A DNA stretch of 13,512 nucleotides from NCBI GenBank assembly GCA_022842565.1, contig JALHPH010000014.1:1-13512 (forward strand), read 5' to 3'. The position numbers and the translations under genes were made by a program. How positions within the stretch are numbered: position 1 is the first letter of the stretch; every line of letters starts with the position of its first letter. The stretch is from Fimbriimonadaceae bacterium (GTDB lineage: Bacteria > Armatimonadota > Fimbriimonadia > Fimbriimonadales > Fimbriimonadaceae). This document shows, piece by piece, positions 11,195-13,512 of the stretch. Under the pieces are notes generated by a model, which saw nothing but the letters and a program-made list of their open reading frames with translations, did no database searches and was not told the DNA's origin.

Positions 11195-13512
11195 CCGCCG
11201 AAGAGTGGGTTGGGAAGCTCACCACTTCGTCAAGCCTCCCCCCGGCTCAGCTGCGAACCGAGGAGACCATCGACCACCTCATCACCGCCGCGATGGGCCA
11301 TGTGCGCACCGACCATGCCCACGCACGAATGCTGGCAACAGCTGCCGCCAAGTTGGCGCGTTCCCTGGCGGTGCCCAGGGCGATGGGCAGGGCACAGCGG
11401 ATGCTCGGCCATGTTAGGCTGCTTGCGGGTCGGTCCGCTCAGGCAGTCGCCTACTACGAGGCAGCCTGGGAGCACTTTCACGAGGACCCACTGGAACAAT
11501 CGCATACGGCTGTGGCCATGATCCAGGCCCTAGCCTATGTGGGCAACTACGACCGGGCATTCAGCGTCGCTGGTCAGGCGCTGGCCACCTACCGAGAGCA
11601 CCGCGACACCTTCCGAGCCGCCCGAATCGAGGCCAATCTCGGCAACATCCTGCACCGGCTTGATCGCCACGAAGAAGCCCAGGCTCACTTTCAGCGGGCG
11701 CTGCCCGTGCTGGCCGAACACCAAGCCGAAGCCGACCTCGCCATCGTGATGCGTAACTACGGCGTGGTCCTGATGGGGCTGCAAAAATATGTCGAGGCGG
11801 ACGCCATGTATGAACAGGCGCGGACCGTGTTCGCCGCGTCGTCGCAGACGCTTCTACTATATGAAATTGACCTCAATCGTGCGTTTTTGCACGGCCGACA
11901 GGGCCGCATGCGGCAAGCGCTGAGTCAGTACCGATCGCTGCAAGACCAACTTCCAGCCGAATCCGGTTTCGAAATCGGTCACTGCCTATTGGACCAAGCT
12001 GACTTCTTACTGGAGACCGGCTTCACCGCCGACGCGCTGGCAGTTGCGGGTCGCGCGGCGCAGGTTTTCGAGGGATTGAAGGCTCGGTTCGAGCTAGGAA
12101 AAGCTGCCCTGCTGCAAGCTCGGGCGCAAATCCGTCGCAACGAGAGAGAGCCAGCCCGAGCCAACATCGCCCTGGCACGCCGGAACCTGCGTAACGAGCC
12201 GAGTGCCAACTGGCGCGCACTGCTCCACCAAACTCAGTCCGAGCTGCACGAACTCGCTGGCGAAAAGGGCCGCGCACTCAGGCAGATTCAGCTTGCTGCC
12301 GACTGCGGACCCTCGCAAGAGCGTATGCCGCTCATTCAAAGAATGGTGTTCGGGCTCGCCTTAGAAACGGGCCACATGGATCGGGCCGAAAAGGCCCTGG
12401 CCGCGCACCCCGAGCCGGACCTCCGCGCCCAGTTCCTGCGCGAAACAGGTCGCGAAAAGGAAGCGCTTGGCGCGGCCCGAGAAGCCCTCGCCGCTTATGA
12501 TGCCCTCCGTGGCCGTGCTGATTCGATAGGTCTGAGGCGAGCGGCGGCGGCGAGCCAATCAAACGCCCTTCGCGAGTGCTTCCGAACTTTGCACGATCCC
12601 GCGGAGAGGCTAGCCGTGGCCGCACGGCTGAAGGACCAAACCCTCGCTGAGATCATCCGCTTTCCCGAGAGCCGCGCTGACTTGAGAATCGACACGGGCC
12701 CTGCAGATGAGGAGGACCTTGCGGCAAAACAGCGCGAGGCCTCGCGCCTTCACCCCCACGAGCAAGTCCTGAACTATACGCTCCCCACGCTGCCGCCCAA
12801 TCACCGGTTCATTGAGTTCTTTACGGATCGCGATGAGGTCTACGCTTTTGTGATTGAGGGCCTGGGAGTCCGCGAATACTCGCTGGGAGCCGCCGAGCGG
12901 TTTCGCGACGAGGGTCGGTTCTTCCACCTCCATCGGCTCCGCGACAGCGACCATGGGCTGCGCCTGACTCTAAAGGCGCTCACCCGAATCAGCGAGCTGA
13001 TGATGCCGGTCCTTGCCCGCGCTCCAAAGAACATAACCATCGGGCGCGATCAGGCGTTGATGGGGCTGCCCATCCACGCCCTGCCCTACTTAGACGGCTA
13101 TCTGAGCGACCACTACGACGTGACCTACGCCCCCAGCGCTTCTGTGTGGGCGAGCCTGCGGGCCTGCACGCACACTCCGCGCCAAGGGGCCGCGCTCATC
13201 GGCGCAGCCGACTCACTGGCCCCCCAAATCGAACAAGAAATCGCAGAAGTTTCCCAGGCACTGGGCACAGAGCCGAGCCCCAACCTCGCGGCGTTTGAAT
13301 CCCAAGCGGAAGAGGCAAGGATCCTTCACATTGCCGCGCACGGAATCGTTCGTGAGGACCAACCGATGTTCAGCGCCATGGTCATTGGCCATGAAAAGTG
13401 GACCGTGTTCGATGTGCTGCAACTCAGATTGCACGCGGACCTGGCGGTCATGAGCGGCTGCTCCACCGGCATTTCGCTCACCGGCGAGACCCTCGATTCG
13501 CAGGGCTTCATC
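11191..13512 (+). CDS. TPR-CHAT caspase-like protease (3' end outside window)
   Basis: A frame from GTG 11191 stays open to the window end, 774 codons. The first part (about residues 60-500) is helical repeats of TPR type: ALAYVGNYDRAFSVAGQAL, ANLGNILHRLDRHEEAQAHF and YGVVLMGLQKYVEADAMY are in tandem. From about residue 530 the protein changes to a CHAT domain: RFIEFFTDRDEVYAFVIEG, then GLPIHALPYLDG, ILHIAAHG with candidate catalytic His717, and VMSGCSTG with candidate nucleophile Cys757. Both dyad residues are present, so a cysteine protease is expected. No signal peptide or TM is visible, so it is cytoplasmic. The start overlaps the sigma factor stop. CHAT proteases are known in regulated proteolysis and cell-death systems; the substrate here is unknown. 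Residues after CHAT are cut off. Confidence 0.9.
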   Translation, partial: MTAEEWVGKLTTSSSLPPAQLRTEETIDHLITAAMGHVRTDHAHARMLATAAAKLARSLAVPRAMGRAQRMLGHVRLLAGRSAQAVAYYEAAWEHFHEDPLEQSHTAVAMIQALAYVGNYDRAFSVAGQALATYREHRDTFRAARIEANLGNILHRLDRHEEAQAHFQRALPVLAEHQAEADLAIVMRNYGVVLMGLQKYVEADAMYEQARTVFAASSQTLLLYEIDLNRAFLHGRQGRMRQALSQYRSLQDQLPAESGFEIGHCLLDQADFLLETGFTADALAVAGRAAQVFEGLKARFELGKAALLQARAQIRRNEREPARANIALARRNLRNEPSANWRALLHQTQSELHELAGEKGRALRQIQLAADCGPSQERMPLIQRMVFGLALETGHMDRAEKALAAHPEPDLRAQFLRETGREKEALGAAREALAAYDALRGRADSIGLRRAAAASQSNALRECFRTLHDPAERLAVAARLKDQTLAEIIRFPESRADLRIDTGPADEEDLAAKQREASRLHPHEQVLNYTLPTLPPNHRFIEFFTDRDEVYAFVIEGLGVREYSLGAAERFRDEGRFFHLHRLRDSDHGLRLTLKALTRISELMMPVLARAPKNITIGRDQALMGLPIHALPYLDGYLSDHYDVTYAPSASVWASLRACTHTPRQGAALIGAADSLAPQIEQEIAEVSQALGTEPSPNLAAFESQAEEARILHIAAHGIVREDQPMFSAMVIGHEKWTVFDVLQLRLHADLAVMSGCSTGISLTGETLDSQGFI

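Noticed and set aside
1..13512. tRNA, rRNA, CRISPR array, insertion sequence or phage genes
   Set aside because: No cloverleaf, spaced direct-repeat array, transposase motif or terminal inverted repeats were recognised by eye on either strand.

Overview
The window reads as chromosomal DNA of a free-living, fairly high-GC bacterium. There are no phage, plasmid, rRNA, tRNA or CRISPR features. The family mix is sigma factor plus TPR-CHAT protease, AHSA1/DinB/VOC/DUF1801 accessory enzymes, a secreted beta-solenoid, and several genes without a Shine-Dalgarno but with a TANNNT box immediately before the start codon. This would fit a soil or sediment lineage such as Armatimonadota (Fimbriimonadia). 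That assignment is a low-confidence guess from gene style only.

Layout. (1) 1-2000: the tail of a secreted Thr/Gly-rich protein, an AHSA1/SRPBCC protein and an SDR epimerase as a tight + pair, and a convergent DUF1801 gene. (2) 2100-5010: a GH13 amylase-family enzyme, then a VOC/glyoxalase protein divergent from an AraC regulator, then a convergent DinB protein. (3) 5030-8230: a visibly AT-richer stretch of envelope and general-stress families. On the minus strand are a secreted C2-like protein and a 37-residue single-TM protein, closed by a perfect 14-bp terminator hairpin. On the plus strand are a BON lipoprotein overlapping a DJ-1/PfpI pseudoenzyme, then a double-CsbD protein overlapping a DUF1328 membrane protein. 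On the minus strand there is also a broken CsbD paralogue with two in-frame TAG codons. (4) 8233-9538: a DUF892 ferritin-like protein and a DUF4253 protein. (5) 9550-13512: a secreted solenoid protein built on an exact 22-residue period, divergent from a sigma-70-family factor that overlaps a large TPR-CHAT protease gene running off the window.

How the genes may work together. The stress stretch has the composition of a desiccation/osmotic/envelope stress regulon (CsbD, DUF1328, BON, DUF892). The C2-like gene carries an ECF-type promoter match. The sigma factor and TPR-CHAT protein form a translationally coupled pair and, with the divergent secreted solenoid, are the best candidate for an undescribed signalling or cell-death module. 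All functions are inferred from sequence reading alone; no database search was made.
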